Source of the DNA: CAZPUI01 sp964415525
GTDB taxonomy: Bacteria; Acidobacteriota; Holophagae; Holophagales; Holophagaceae
Direction: 5' to 3'
DNA: 43,708 bases
Assembly: GCA_964415525.1 (NCBI GenBank)
Contig: CAYQAS010000023.1
Location: forward strand, 1 to 43,708
The position numbers were made by a program, and so were the translations under genes. Shown one piece after another: positions 32,962-41,534 of the stretch. The notes beneath the pieces were generated by a model that saw only the letters and a list, made by a program, of their open reading frames with translations, searched no databases and had not been told where the DNA came from. How positions within the stretch are numbered: position 1 is the stretch's first letter; each line of letters begins with the position of its first letter.

Positions 32962-34014
32962 CTAGCCTTCGGAATCCACAACTTTCTCCATGGCCTTGTG
33001 CTCTTCCACGAAGAAGTCGATGGCCTTCCGCAGGGAGGACTTCATGTCCACCTTGGGATCGAAGCCGAAGGCTTCCTGCATGCGCTTGATGCTGGGGGTG
33101 CGGCGCATGACGTCCTGGTAGCCCCTCCCGTAGAAGCTGCCGCTGCCGGTCTCCACGGTGCACGCGATGGGGATGTTGCGCTCCAGGCGGAAGGGATGAT
33201 CCTTCCAGATGTCCAGCATCATCTCGGCGATTTCCCGCACGCTGCGGTCGTTCTCGGGGTTGCCGATGTTGAAGATCTTGCCGTCGGCCTTGCCGTCCTT
33301 GTTCTCCAGGATGGCCATGAGGCCATCGATGGCGTCATCCACATCGATGAAGCAGCGGTGGGCATGTCCGCCGTCTACCAGCTGAAGCGGCTCGCCATTG
33401 AACAGGTTGTAGCTGAACTGGGTGACGAGACGGCTGGAGCCTTCCTTCGCGGTGCTGAGGCTGTCGAGCTTGGGCCCCATCCAGTTGAAGGGGCGGAAGA
33501 GCGTGAAGCTCAGTCCCTGCTGGAAACCGTAGGCCCAGATCACGCGGTCCAGCAGCTGCTTGGAAGTGCTGTAGATCCACCGGTTCATGGGAATGGGACC
33601 GGTCACCAGCGGGCTCGTCTCCTCGTCGAACTCCGCGTCCGGGCACATGCCGTAGACCTCGGAGGTACTGGGGAAGACCACGCGCTTCTTGTACTTCACG
33701 CACTGGCGGACGATGCGCAGGTTCTCCTCGAAATCCAGCTCGAAGACCCGCAGGGGATCCGTCACGTAGACCTTGGGCGTGGCGATGGCCACCAGGGGCA
33801 GCACCACGTCGCACTTCTTCACGTGGTATTCGATCCACTCCTTGCTGATGGAGATATCGCCCTCCACGAAATGGAAGCGCGGGTTGTCCAGGTGCTCGGC
33901 GATCTTCTGGTTGCCCAGGTCCATGCCGTAGACCTCCCAGTTCGTGTCGCGCATGATGCGGTCCGACAGATGGGAGCCGATGAACCCGTTGACGCCGAGG
34001 ATGAGGATCTTCAT
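32962..34014 (-). CDS. ArnA-type UDP-glucuronate oxidative decarboxylase
   Basis: 350 residues, the size of a stand-alone short-chain dehydrogenase/reductase. The Rossmann motif is GVNGFIG (7-13). The catalytic triad region is PSTSEVYG (S118, E119) with Y148-x3-K152 in IYSTSKQLLDRVIWAYG. FRPFNWMGPKLD and late YGRGYQDVMRRTPS match the dehydrogenase domain of ArnA closely, including the region of its catalytic arginine. ArnA turns UDP-glucuronate into the 4-keto-pentose for lipid A modification with aminoarabinose; close relatives make UDP-xylose or UDP-apiose. The formyltransferase half of ArnA is absent. ATG 34014 is preceded by GGAAAGG. Confidence 0.85.
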   Translation of the reverse strand: MKILILGVNGFIGSHLSDRIMRDTNWEVYGMDLGNQKIAEHLDNPRFHFVEGDISISKEWIEYHVKKCDVVLPLVAIATPKVYVTDPLRVFELDFEENLRIVRQCVKYKKRVVFPSTSEVYGMCPDAEFDEETSPLVTGPIPMNRWIYSTSKQLLDRVIWAYGFQQGLSFTLFRPFNWMGPKLDSLSTAKEGSSRLVTQFSYNLFNGEPLQLVDGGHAHRCFIDVDDAIDGLMAILENKDGKADGKIFNIGNPENDRSVREIAEMMLDIWKDHPFRLERNIPIACTVETGSGSFYGRGYQDVMRRTPSIKRMQEAFGFDPKVDMKSSLRKAIDFFVEEHKAMEKVVDSEG

Positions 34015-34211
34015 GGGAAACCTTTCCGGAGTGAGTCGAAGGAAGAATCCCCCAAAGAACGCGCGCGAGCGGTTGATGGGGAACAGTCCAGTCTAGCGGT
34101 TGCACCCCGCCCCGTCGAAGCCTCGACCACGAGCCGGTGCCCGTTGGGCAGGGAAGTGGGGATCATGGACTTCGCGTGCCCCTCGGCGACGCCGTTCCCA
34201 GGATCCGCCCC

Positions 34212-34919
34212 GTGAACCTCCTCCTGCTCACCCCTGACGATTTCCCCCAGCCCGACCGGGCGGTTCTTTCGGGCCGCCGGTTGGAGCACCTCCGCACCGT
34301 CCACCGGGCGGAAGCCGGAGGCACCGTCAAGGTCGGATGGCTGGGCGGCCTCATGGGCATCGCCCGCATCCAGAAGCTCGACAAGGAGGAAGCCGTGCTG
34401 GAGGTTTCCCTCTCCCAGCCGCCGCCCCCCAAGCTGCCCCTCACCCTGGTACTCGCCCTGCCCCGCCCCAAGGTGCTGAATCGCGTGCTCGCTGCCGCCA
34501 CGAGCCTCGGCATCGCCCGCATTGTGCTGATGAACGCCTGGAAGGTGGAGAAGGCCTACTGGAAGAGCCCCCGCCTTTCGGAGGAGAACCTGCTGGAGCA
34601 GCGCCTCCTCGGCCTGGAACAGGGCGTCGATACGGTGCTGCCGGAGCTGCGGCTCGCGCGGTTCTTCCGCCGTTTCGTGGAGGATGAGCTGCCAGAGCTG
34701 TCCGAGGGCAGCCACCGCCTCGTCGCCCATCCCGGCCCCTTCCCCGCCTGCCCACGGGACGTGCGCGGGCCCGTCACCCTGGTAGTGGGACCCGAAGGGG
34801 GGTTCATCCCAGAGGAGATCGACTTGCTGACCCGAGTGGGATTCAGCCCCGTGGATCTCGGCTCCAGGATCCTGCGGGTGGAGACCGCCGTCGCGGCCCT
34901 GGTGGGACGATTGTTCTGA
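34212..34919 (+). CDS. rsmE: 16S rRNA m3U1498 methyltransferase
   Basis: 235 residues from a GTG at 34212 with AGGA 8 bases upstream. The N-terminal PUA-like part has RRLEHLRTVHRAEAGGTVKV. The C-terminal SPOUT domain has the knotted SAM-binding motif VVGPEGGFIPEEIDLL and the closing LGSRILRVETAVAAL, both diagnostic. It methylates U1498 in the decoding region of 16S rRNA. The opposite strand has the ArnA-type gene upstream and purN downstream, so it appears to be a single-gene unit. Confidence 0.95.
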   Translation: MNLLLLTPDDFPQPDRAVLSGRRLEHLRTVHRAEAGGTVKVGWLGGLMGIARIQKLDKEEAVLEVSLSQPPPPKLPLTLVLALPRPKVLNRVLAAATSLGIARIVLMNAWKVEKAYWKSPRLSEENLLEQRLLGLEQGVDTVLPELRLARFFRRFVEDELPELSEGSHRLVAHPGPFPACPRDVRGPVTLVVGPEGGFIPEEIDLLTRVGFSPVDLGSRILRVETAVAALVGRLF

Positions 34920-34938
34920 GCGACCCTTCGCCAGGCCA

Positions 34939-35517
34939 TCAGCGACTGGCGAGAAACGCCGCCAAGGCCTCTGGATAGAGCCGCATCTCCTGCTCGTAGA
35001 CCCGCTTCTGCACGTCCTCGGGCGTATCGGTGGGATGCACGGGCACCTTGGCCTGGGCCAGCACGCGGCCGTGGTCGTACTGCTCATCCACCAGATGGAT
35101 GGTGCAGCCGCTCTCCGCGGCCCCGGCGGCCACCACCGCCCGGTGGACGTTCATGCCGTACATGCCGGCCCCCCCAAAGTCCGGCAGCAGGGCGGGATGG
35201 ATGTTCACGATCCGGCGTTCCCAGGCCGTCGGGATGGCCAGCTTCTTGAGCCAGCCGCAGAGGGCGATGACCTCGGCTCCGGCCTTTTCCACCGCCTCGA
35301 AACAGGCCGCGGAGAAGGCCGCGTCGGTTTCAAAGGCGCTCCGGAGCACCACCACGACCGGCAACCCCTCCGCCGCCAGCCGCTCGTTCCCGAGGGCCTT
35401 GGCGCTGGAAGAGACCACCACCACGGGTCGGGCCGGCAGGCGTCCGTCGCGGCTCGCGTGGAGCAGGTTCAAGGCATTGCCGCCGGTCCCCGAAATGAAG
35501 AGTGCAATGGGCGTCAT
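34939..35517 (-). CDS. purN: Phosphoribosylglycinamide formyltransferase
   Basis: 192 residues, normal for PurN. Transfers formyl from 10-formyl-THF to GAR in purine synthesis. Motifs: ALFISGTGGNALNLL (phosphate loop; usual G-T-G-T/S-N here reads G-T-G-G-N), the catalytic Asn and His in IVNIHPALLPDFGG and the catalytic Asp in DEQYDHGRVLAQ. ATG 35517 is preferred over a TTG at 35523 because AAGGAG lies six bases upstream. It is 19 bases after a small unknown gene, probably in one operon. Confidence 0.92.
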   Translation of the reverse strand: MTPIALFISGTGGNALNLLHASRDGRLPARPVVVVSSSAKALGNERLAAEGLPVVVVLRSAFETDAAFSAACFEAVEKAGAEVIALCGWLKKLAIPTAWERRIVNIHPALLPDFGGAGMYGMNVHRAVVAAGAAESGCTIHLVDEQYDHGRVLAQAKVPVHPTDTPEDVQKRVYEQEMRLYPEALAAFLASR

Positions 35518-35536
35518 ATCCAACTCCTTCTGGCCG

Positions 35537-35863
35537 TCAGGGCTGTTGCCCGAAGATGACTTCGGGGTGGATCCCCGTCCGTCGCTGAAATTCGTCCACC
35601 AGGCTGGTCGCGCCGGAAGAGGCCTCGTCGACGTAGAGGGATTCCATGCGATGCAGGGGGAAGTAGCGTGTCCCCAGGGAGAGCTGGTCTGCCTCGCCCG
35701 CCATCACCAGGCGAATGATCTCCTCCCACGGCCGGATTTCCAGCCCGCGCAACACCACCCCCGTGGGTTCCAGGCCCAGGAGACGGCCCCAGTGCTGCTC
35801 CCGGGGCTCGCGCAGCACCAGCACGACCCAGGTTCCAGGTTCGAATGGGATGGGAATGGCCAT
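35537..35863 (-). CDS. Small hypothetical protein upstream of purN
   Basis: 108 residues from ATG 35863, with GGAG nine bases upstream; an ATG at 35878 would add five residues. Soluble. It begins with a strand-rich part (GTWVVLVLREPREQHWGRLL, then GVVLRGLEIRPW) that could be a small SH3- or Sm-like barrel, followed by a helical end (LVDEFQRRTGI). I do not recognise the family. It runs into purN on the same strand and is divergent from the STAS gene. Confidence 0.6.
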   Translation of the reverse strand: MAIPIPFEPGTWVVLVLREPREQHWGRLLGLEPTGVVLRGLEIRPWEEIIRLVMAGEADQLSLGTRYFPLHRMESLYVDEASSGATSLVDEFQRRTGIHPEVIFGQQP

Positions 35864-35925
35864 GGATACGCGCTCCATGTCCAGGATGGCCCAGGCGGGC
35901 GGCACGGTCCAATCAGGAGGACAGC

Positions 35926-36234
35926 ATGGTGTTCAGAACCGAGGTAGCCGAAGGCATCGGCACCGTTTACATCGACGGTCGTTTCACCTTCGAGCGCCAT
36001 CAGAGCTTCAAAGCCGCTACGGGGCTGCTGTTGGAGGAAGGTGGCATCCAGGAAGTGCACCTGGATCTCTCCGCCGTCGACTTCATGGATTCCTCCGCCC
36101 TCGGCATGGTCCTGCTGCTTCGTGAAAGGGCCGAGGCGGCGGGCGCCAAGGTGATCCTGGCTCGTCCCTCCCCCAGCGTCCAGGCGGTGCTCCAGGTGGT
36201 GCAGTTCGGCAAGCTCTTCCGCATTCTCGAGTAG
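35926..36234 (+). CDS. STAS-domain anti-sigma factor antagonist
   Basis: 102 residues, a single STAS domain. ATG 35926 has AGGAGG five bases upstream. The phosphorylation site is VDFMDSSALG (S56/S57), as in SpoIIAA and RsbV. Partner-switching antagonists of this type are phosphorylated by a RsbW-like kinase and dephosphorylated by a SpoIIE-like phosphatase. Both kinds of domain are fused in the next gene, 23 bases downstream, so the two proteins probably act on each other (inference). Confidence 0.9.
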   Translation: MVFRTEVAEGIGTVYIDGRFTFERHQSFKAATGLLLEEGGIQEVHLDLSAVDFMDSSALGMVLLLRERAEAAGAKVILARPSPSVQAVLQVVQFGKLFRILE

Positions 36235-36257
36235 TTCAACCCACTCCAGGCCCTTCA

Positions 36258-37934
36258 GTGACGCCCCTGCACATCCTCTTGGTGGACGACGATCTCGTCA
36301 TCCGGACCCTTGCCGAAGCCCTGCTCCGCAAGGAGGGCCTTCGCGTCACGCAGGCCTCCAGTGCCCAGGAAGCCCTGGCCCTGTTCGATCGGGACATCCC
36401 GGACCTGGTGCTCACGGATATCGAGATGCCCGGCATGGACGGCCTCGCCCTGGCCCGGGAGATCCGCCTGAGATCGGGGGATCGGCTGGTGCCGGTGGTG
36501 GTCCTGACGGCCCGGAACGAGGCGACCCTCCTGCGGGAGAGTCTGGAGGCCGGGGCAGTCGAGTTTCTCACCAAGCCTCTGGACCCCCTGGAATTCCTGG
36601 CACGAATCCGCGCCCTGTCCCACCTGGTGCGACTCCATGCCCGCCTACGGGACCAGAAGGCCCAGGCGGACGATGAACTCCAGGTCGTCAAGCACATGCT
36701 GGATCGGTTCAGGGATCCCAATTCCGCCGCAAAAGGCTTCTTTGCCACGGAGACCCTGCGCACGGAGCGGATCCAGGGAGATACCTGCCTGTTGCGCCAA
36801 GGGCTTCCCGGCATCCATTTCGGCCTGATGTGCGACGCCACGGGCCACGGCCTGATGTCGGGTGTCTCCACCATCCCCGTAGTGGAGGCCTTCCACAGCA
36901 TGGTCACCAAGGACCTCTCCCTGCGGGTCATCTACCGGGAAATCAACGCCAAGCTGCGCCGAATCCTGCCTGCGGACCGCTTCGTCTGCCTCCTGCTCTT
37001 CCGCATCAACACTCATCAGGGCACCCTCGGCGTCCTGAATGCGGGCATGCCGGAGGCCCTCCTGCTGCGGAAGGACGCGGTGCTGAGGCGCTTCCCCAGC
37101 ACCGAACTCCCAGCGGGCATCGTGGAAGCCCACATCGACGCCATCACCCAGGTGGAAACCACCATGGCCCCGGGGGATCGCGTCCTCATCCACTCGGATG
37201 GCCTCCTCGATCTGCTGGGTCCCAGTGAATCCGTGGCGCAGTTGCTATCGGATTTTGCGGGCCTGCCTCTCGCAGAACACCATGCCCGGTTCCGGTCCCT
37301 GCTCCGGGGCCGCGTGCGGGACACGGAGATGCAGGACGATATCTCCTGGGCCCTGTGTGACATGCCAGTCAGCCCCCCCCCGATGGAATCAGGGCTTCCG
37401 GATCCTGAAGCCGAAACCGAGCTGGATCCCGCCCTCGAAACCACGGTACGCATTCTGCCGAAATACCTGGGCACCCGTTCCCTCATGCCTGGCCTGCACG
37501 CCCTGCTCACCGCCGAGGGCGTGGACCAGGAGACCCTTCAGACGCTCGGGTTGCTCCTGAGCGAAGCCGTGACCAATGCCCTCGACCACGGCGTTCTCAG
37601 CCTGCCGTCCTCCCTCAAGACCCAGGAGGGCTTCGAGGCCTACGAACGGCGGCGCGGTGAGGCCCTCGCTGCGCTGGAGGGCGGTGAGATCCATCTGCGT
37701 CTGCTGCTGCAGCGGAATCGACGGCCGCCCCATGCGCCCCGCCGCCTGGATATCACCGTGACGGATTCCGGGCCCGGTTTCCCGTGGAAAGAGCGGCTGG
37801 CCATGGATCCGGTCACCGCCTTGATGTCCCATGGCCGCGGCCTGGTACTCCTCTCAAGCCTGGGAACCCGGCTGACCTTCAATCAGCGGGGCAATGAGAT
37901 GACCTTCAGCCTGCCCTGCGGCCGCATTTCCTGA
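36258..37934 (+). CDS. Receiver-SpoIIE phosphatase-HATPase fusion
   Basis: 558 residues, three domains. Receiver, 1-120: acidic pocket D10-D12, phosphoacceptor D54 in VLTDIEMPGMDG, T84 and K106. SpoIIE/PP2C, about 150-375: metal ligands in LMCDATGHGLMSG, DRVLIHSDGLLDLL and the last acidic pair in MQDDISW. HATPase of the RsbW kind, about 400-558: N-box LLLSEAVTNALDHGV and VTDSGPGFPW. The protein could turn a phosphorelay input into opposing phosphatase and kinase actions on the STAS protein upstream. GTG 36258 is the start of the receiver domain. It lies 26 bases ahead of flhA, suggesting control of motility or a motility sigma factor (inference). Confidence 0.9.
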   Translation: MTPLHILLVDDDLVIRTLAEALLRKEGLRVTQASSAQEALALFDRDIPDLVLTDIEMPGMDGLALAREIRLRSGDRLVPVVVLTARNEATLLRESLEAGAVEFLTKPLDPLEFLARIRALSHLVRLHARLRDQKAQADDELQVVKHMLDRFRDPNSAAKGFFATETLRTERIQGDTCLLRQGLPGIHFGLMCDATGHGLMSGVSTIPVVEAFHSMVTKDLSLRVIYREINAKLRRILPADRFVCLLLFRINTHQGTLGVLNAGMPEALLLRKDAVLRRFPSTELPAGIVEAHIDAITQVETTMAPGDRVLIHSDGLLDLLGPSESVAQLLSDFAGLPLAEHHARFRSLLRGRVRDTEMQDDISWALCDMPVSPPPMESGLPDPEAETELDPALETTVRILPKYLGTRSLMPGLHALLTAEGVDQETLQTLGLLLSEAVTNALDHGVLSLPSSLKTQEGFEAYERRRGEALAALEGGEIHLRLLLQRNRRPPHAPRRLDITVTDSGPGFPWKERLAMDPVTALMSHGRGLVLLSSLGTRLTFNQRGNEMTFSLPCGRIS

Positions 37935-37960
37935 CCCTGGCATCGCCTTCGCCCTAGGAC

Positions 37961-40072
37961 ATGGCCGGTGTCAAGATGCTGACCTTCCTGGATCGACTGC
38001 TGCCCTACTTCGCACGCCTCAGCAGGCGGGTGGATCTCGCCGCGCCCATCTTCGTCCTCATTGTGATGGTGGTGCTGATCATGCCGGTGCCAGCCATCGG
38101 CATCGACCTGCTCATCGTCTTCAACATCACCCTGAGCCTCATGATCCTGCTGCTGGGCATGTATGTACCCAAGCCCCAGGATTTCGGTGCCTACCCCTCC
38201 ATCCTGTTGATGGTGACGCTGTTCCGGCTGGCGGTGAACGTCGCCACCACCCGACGGATCCTCATGTACGGGGGCGAGATCGGCACCGACGCTGCGGGAC
38301 ATCTGGTGAAGGCCTTCGGCGAGTTCGTGGTGGGCGGCTCCTACATTATCGGCCTGGTGGTGTTCCTGATCCTGCTGGCGATCCAGTTCATCGTCATCAA
38401 TCACGGCTCGGGGCGCATCGCGGAAGTCACGGCACGATTCACCTTGGACGCCTTGCCCGGCAAGCAGATGGCCATCGACGCGGACCTGAACGCCGGCTAC
38501 ATCGACGAGCAGGAAGCCCGCAAGCGCCGCAAGTCCCTCCAGGAAGAAGCTAACTTCTTCGGCGCCATGGACGGCGCCGTGAAGTTCACCCAGCGGGATG
38601 CCGTCGCCTCTTTCCTGATCCTGACCGTCAACATCGTCGCGGGCATCCTCATTGGGGTCATGAAATACGACATGGATGCCCTTGCCGCCATGCAGGTCTT
38701 CACGCTGCTGACCGTGGGTGACGGTCTGGTGACGGCGATCCCCAGCCTGCTGGTGAGCGTGGGCGGCGCCATCCTGACCACCCGGAGCGGCAGCCAACGG
38801 GACAACCTCGGCGCAGACATCATCGCCCAGTTGGGACTCGATCCCCGCCCCCTGGGTATCGCCTCCGCCGTGCTGATGCTCTTCGGCATCATGCCGGGCA
38901 TGCCCCTGCTTCCCTTCTGGATCCTGGGGATCCTCTTCGGCGCCATCACCTACGTCACCTGGAAGCTTGCCGATCAGCAGGCCAGGGACAAGGCTCTAGA
39001 AGAGGCCAAGGAGAAGGTGGGCAAGGCCGGAGAAGGACCCGAAAAGGTGGAAGGGCTCCTCAAAGTGGATCCCCTTGGCCTGGAAGTGGGCTTCGGCCTG
39101 ATCCCTTTGCTGGATGTGAATCAGGGCGGGACGGTGCTGGAACGCATCAAGGCGGTGCGTCGCCAGATGGCCCAGGAGATGGGTCTGGTGGTGCCGCCCA
39201 TCCGCATCCGGGACAACCTCCAGCTGGCCGCCAACAGCTATCGGTTGCTGCTTAGGGGCGAAGAGATTGGGAAGGGTGAAGTGCTGCCCGGCGCCTTCCT
39301 CGCCATGAATCCCGGTACCGCCGTGGAGGAGATCCCCGGAACCCCCACCACCGAGCCCGCCTTCGGCCTTCCTGCCTACTGGATTCAGGAGTCACAGCGG
39401 GATCGCGCCCAACTCTCCGGCTACACCGTGGTGGACGGCGCCACGGTCATCACCACGCACCTCTCAGAGTTGCTCAAGCAGCACGCCCCCGAGCTGGTCT
39501 CCCGCCAGGATGTGCAGCATCTGTTGGAGACGCTCAAGGAGAGCTCGCCCAAGCTGGTGGAAGATCTCGTCCCCAGTGCGGTGCCCTTGGCAGTGCTCCA
39601 GAAGGTGCTCCAGAACCTCCTTCGGGAGCGGGTTTCCATCCGAGATCTGGGCCGCATCCTGGAGGCCACGGCGGATGCGGGCACCCTCACCCGCGATCCC
39701 GTGATCCTCACGGAATACGTCCGCCAGCAGTTGGGTCGCGCCCTCACGTCGCCGCACCTGACGGAATCCAATGAGCTGGGCGTCCTCACCCTGGATCCCC
39801 GCCTGGAGCAGACCTTCCAGGGGGGCATCGAGACCAGCGAGCGCGGCAGTTTCCTGGCGCTGGAACCCACACGCCTCCAGGAACTCCTCAACCGCGTTGT
39901 CAACGGCATCACCGAACTGCTGCCCGGCGCCCAGCCCGTCCTGCTGACTTCCCCCGCCATCCGCCCCCATCTGCGCCGCCTGCTCGAACGCAGCCTCCCC
40001 CACCTCGTCATCCTCAGCCACAGCGAGATTCCGCTGGATGTGCGGGTGGTGAATCTGGGAACCGTAAGTTGA
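37961..40072 (+). CDS. flhA: Flagellar biosynthesis protein FlhA
   Basis: 703 residues, normal for FlhA. The first 330 hold about eight membrane segments, with the FHIPEP-region elements GMYVPKPQDFGAYPSILL, ARFTLDALPGKQMAIDADLN and GDGLVTAIPSLLVS. A soluble C-terminal domain (about 370-703) binds export chaperones. FlhA is the core of the type III flagellar export gate with FlhB, FliP, FliQ and FliR. The order flhA-flhF-flhG-fliA that follows is a common flagellar arrangement. ATG 37961 has a weak AGGA directly ahead; ATG 37976 is an alternative. Confidence 0.97.
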   Translation: MAGVKMLTFLDRLLPYFARLSRRVDLAAPIFVLIVMVVLIMPVPAIGIDLLIVFNITLSLMILLLGMYVPKPQDFGAYPSILLMVTLFRLAVNVATTRRILMYGGEIGTDAAGHLVKAFGEFVVGGSYIIGLVVFLILLAIQFIVINHGSGRIAEVTARFTLDALPGKQMAIDADLNAGYIDEQEARKRRKSLQEEANFFGAMDGAVKFTQRDAVASFLILTVNIVAGILIGVMKYDMDALAAMQVFTLLTVGDGLVTAIPSLLVSVGGAILTTRSGSQRDNLGADIIAQLGLDPRPLGIASAVLMLFGIMPGMPLLPFWILGILFGAITYVTWKLADQQARDKALEEAKEKVGKAGEGPEKVEGLLKVDPLGLEVGFGLIPLLDVNQGGTVLERIKAVRRQMAQEMGLVVPPIRIRDNLQLAANSYRLLLRGEEIGKGEVLPGAFLAMNPGTAVEEIPGTPTTEPAFGLPAYWIQESQRDRAQLSGYTVVDGATVITTHLSELLKQHAPELVSRQDVQHLLETLKESSPKLVEDLVPSAVPLAVLQKVLQNLLRERVSIRDLGRILEATADAGTLTRDPVILTEYVRQQLGRALTSPHLTESNELGVLTLDPRLEQTFQGGIETSERGSFLALEPTRLQELLNRVVNGITELLPGAQPVLLTSPAIRPHLRRLLERSLPHLVILSHSEIPLDVRVVNLGTVS

Positions 40073-40103
40073 CCCCCGCCTCCTGAGCCCAGCCCCTGAC
40101 CCT

Positions 40104-41534
40104 ATGCGCGTAAAAACCTTCGAAGCCGCCACCATGCAGGACGCCCTCTCGATCATCAAGAACGAGATGGGGGAAGATGCATTCATCCTGAGCACGCGTA
40201 CCAAGCAGAAGCGTGGCCCCGGAGGCCAGGAGGCCATCATCGAGGTCACCGCCGCGGTGGATGAGCCCCTGACGAGCATGCCTGTGGGGGATACCTACGG
40301 CCTGCGCCCGTCGCTCCAGACGCCCCTTCGGGTGGAACGGGAGCCTGCCAGACCCGCACCGGCCCGCGTGGCACCCGCGCCGGTGGCCGCCCCGCCGCGA
40401 CGTGAGGCGCCTCCGGTCATGGAAGCCCCGCCCAAGGCCGCGCCTCCCCCGCCCCCGGTGGACCTTCAGCCTCTGCGCCGGGAGCTGCTGGAGATCAAGG
40501 GCGCGGTGGAAGCCCTGCGGGAAAACGAGACCCGCAACACGTCCATCCTACGGGATCTGGATCTCCTGAAGGGCATGCTGGCGCGCCTGCAGAAGCAGGG
40601 CATGCCGCCCTCCCAGGTGCACCTGCCCCCCTGCCTCCTGGCCCTATACGGGGATCTCGTGGCGAACGATGTGGATCCGCTGTTGGCCATGCGCCTGGCG
40701 GAATACACCCAGCGCGCCCTGACGGACCAGGACGGCACCGCGGAGGTCGATCCCGAAAAGGCTCGGCTCTTCATGCACCGCGTCATCGCCAACTTCATCC
40801 CCGTGGCACCGCCCATCCAACTGGATCCCGGGGAGACGCGCGTGGCGGCCCTCGTCGGCCCCACGGGGGTCGGCAAGACCACCACCATCGCGAAGCTCGC
40901 GGCCTACGCCAAGCTGGAGCTCAAGCAGCGCGTGGCCCTGCTCACGTTGGACACCTTCCGCATGGCGGCGGTGGACCAGCTTCAGCAGTACGCCCAGATC
41001 CTCCAGGTACCAATTCACGTGGCCCTCACGGTGGAGGACATCCGTTCCGCCCTGCGCTTCTACCAAGACCGCACCCTGGTCCTGATCGATACCCCCGGCC
41101 ACAGCCCCAAGGACACCGCCGTGCTGGATCAATTGCGGCGGCTCCTGGACGAACTGCCGCGGGTAGAAACCCATCTGGTACTTTCCGCTACCACCAAGCC
41201 CCGGGATCTGGGGGAACTCGCGCAGCGCTTCGAGCCGCTCAACCCCTCGCGGCTCATCTTCACCAAGCTGGATGAGACGAGCACTTACGGCCCGATCCTC
41301 TCCACCCTGGTGCGGGTGAAGAAGCCCCTCAGCTATCTGGGAACCGGGCAGGAAGTGCCCCAGGACCTGGAGCTGGCCACCTCCCGCAGGGTGTCCGACC
41401 TCATCCTGCCCCCCGCCATGAACGAGGGGGACTCCCCGGTCGCTTCGCGCCCTCAGCGTCCCCCTCGTGCACCCCACGTGGTCGGCGAGCAAAGCCCGCC
41501 CACCACGTCTGCTTCCGCCCAGGTGCTGTCATGA
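40104..41534 (+). CDS. flhF: Flagellar SRP-like GTPase FlhF
   Basis: 476 residues. N-terminal segment MRVKTFEAATMQDALSIIK and FILSTRTKQKR is typical of FlhF. A Pro/Ala-rich linker (about 75-120) precedes the NG-type GTPase: Walker A GPTGVGKTTTIAKLAAYA, LLTLDTFRMAAVDQLQQYAQ, and TKLDETSTYGP. The DTAGRS element of the family reads DTPGHS here. FlhF sets the site and number of polar flagella with FlhG. The stop overlaps the next gene as ATGA (41531-41534). Confidence 0.95.
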   Translation: MRVKTFEAATMQDALSIIKNEMGEDAFILSTRTKQKRGPGGQEAIIEVTAAVDEPLTSMPVGDTYGLRPSLQTPLRVEREPARPAPARVAPAPVAAPPRREAPPVMEAPPKAAPPPPPVDLQPLRRELLEIKGAVEALRENETRNTSILRDLDLLKGMLARLQKQGMPPSQVHLPPCLLALYGDLVANDVDPLLAMRLAEYTQRALTDQDGTAEVDPEKARLFMHRVIANFIPVAPPIQLDPGETRVAALVGPTGVGKTTTIAKLAAYAKLELKQRVALLTLDTFRMAAVDQLQQYAQILQVPIHVALTVEDIRSALRFYQDRTLVLIDTPGHSPKDTAVLDQLRRLLDELPRVETHLVLSATTKPRDLGELAQRFEPLNPSRLIFTKLDETSTYGPILSTLVRVKKPLSYLGTGQEVPQDLELATSRRVSDLILPPAMNEGDSPVASRPQRPPRAPHVVGEQSPPTTSASAQVLS

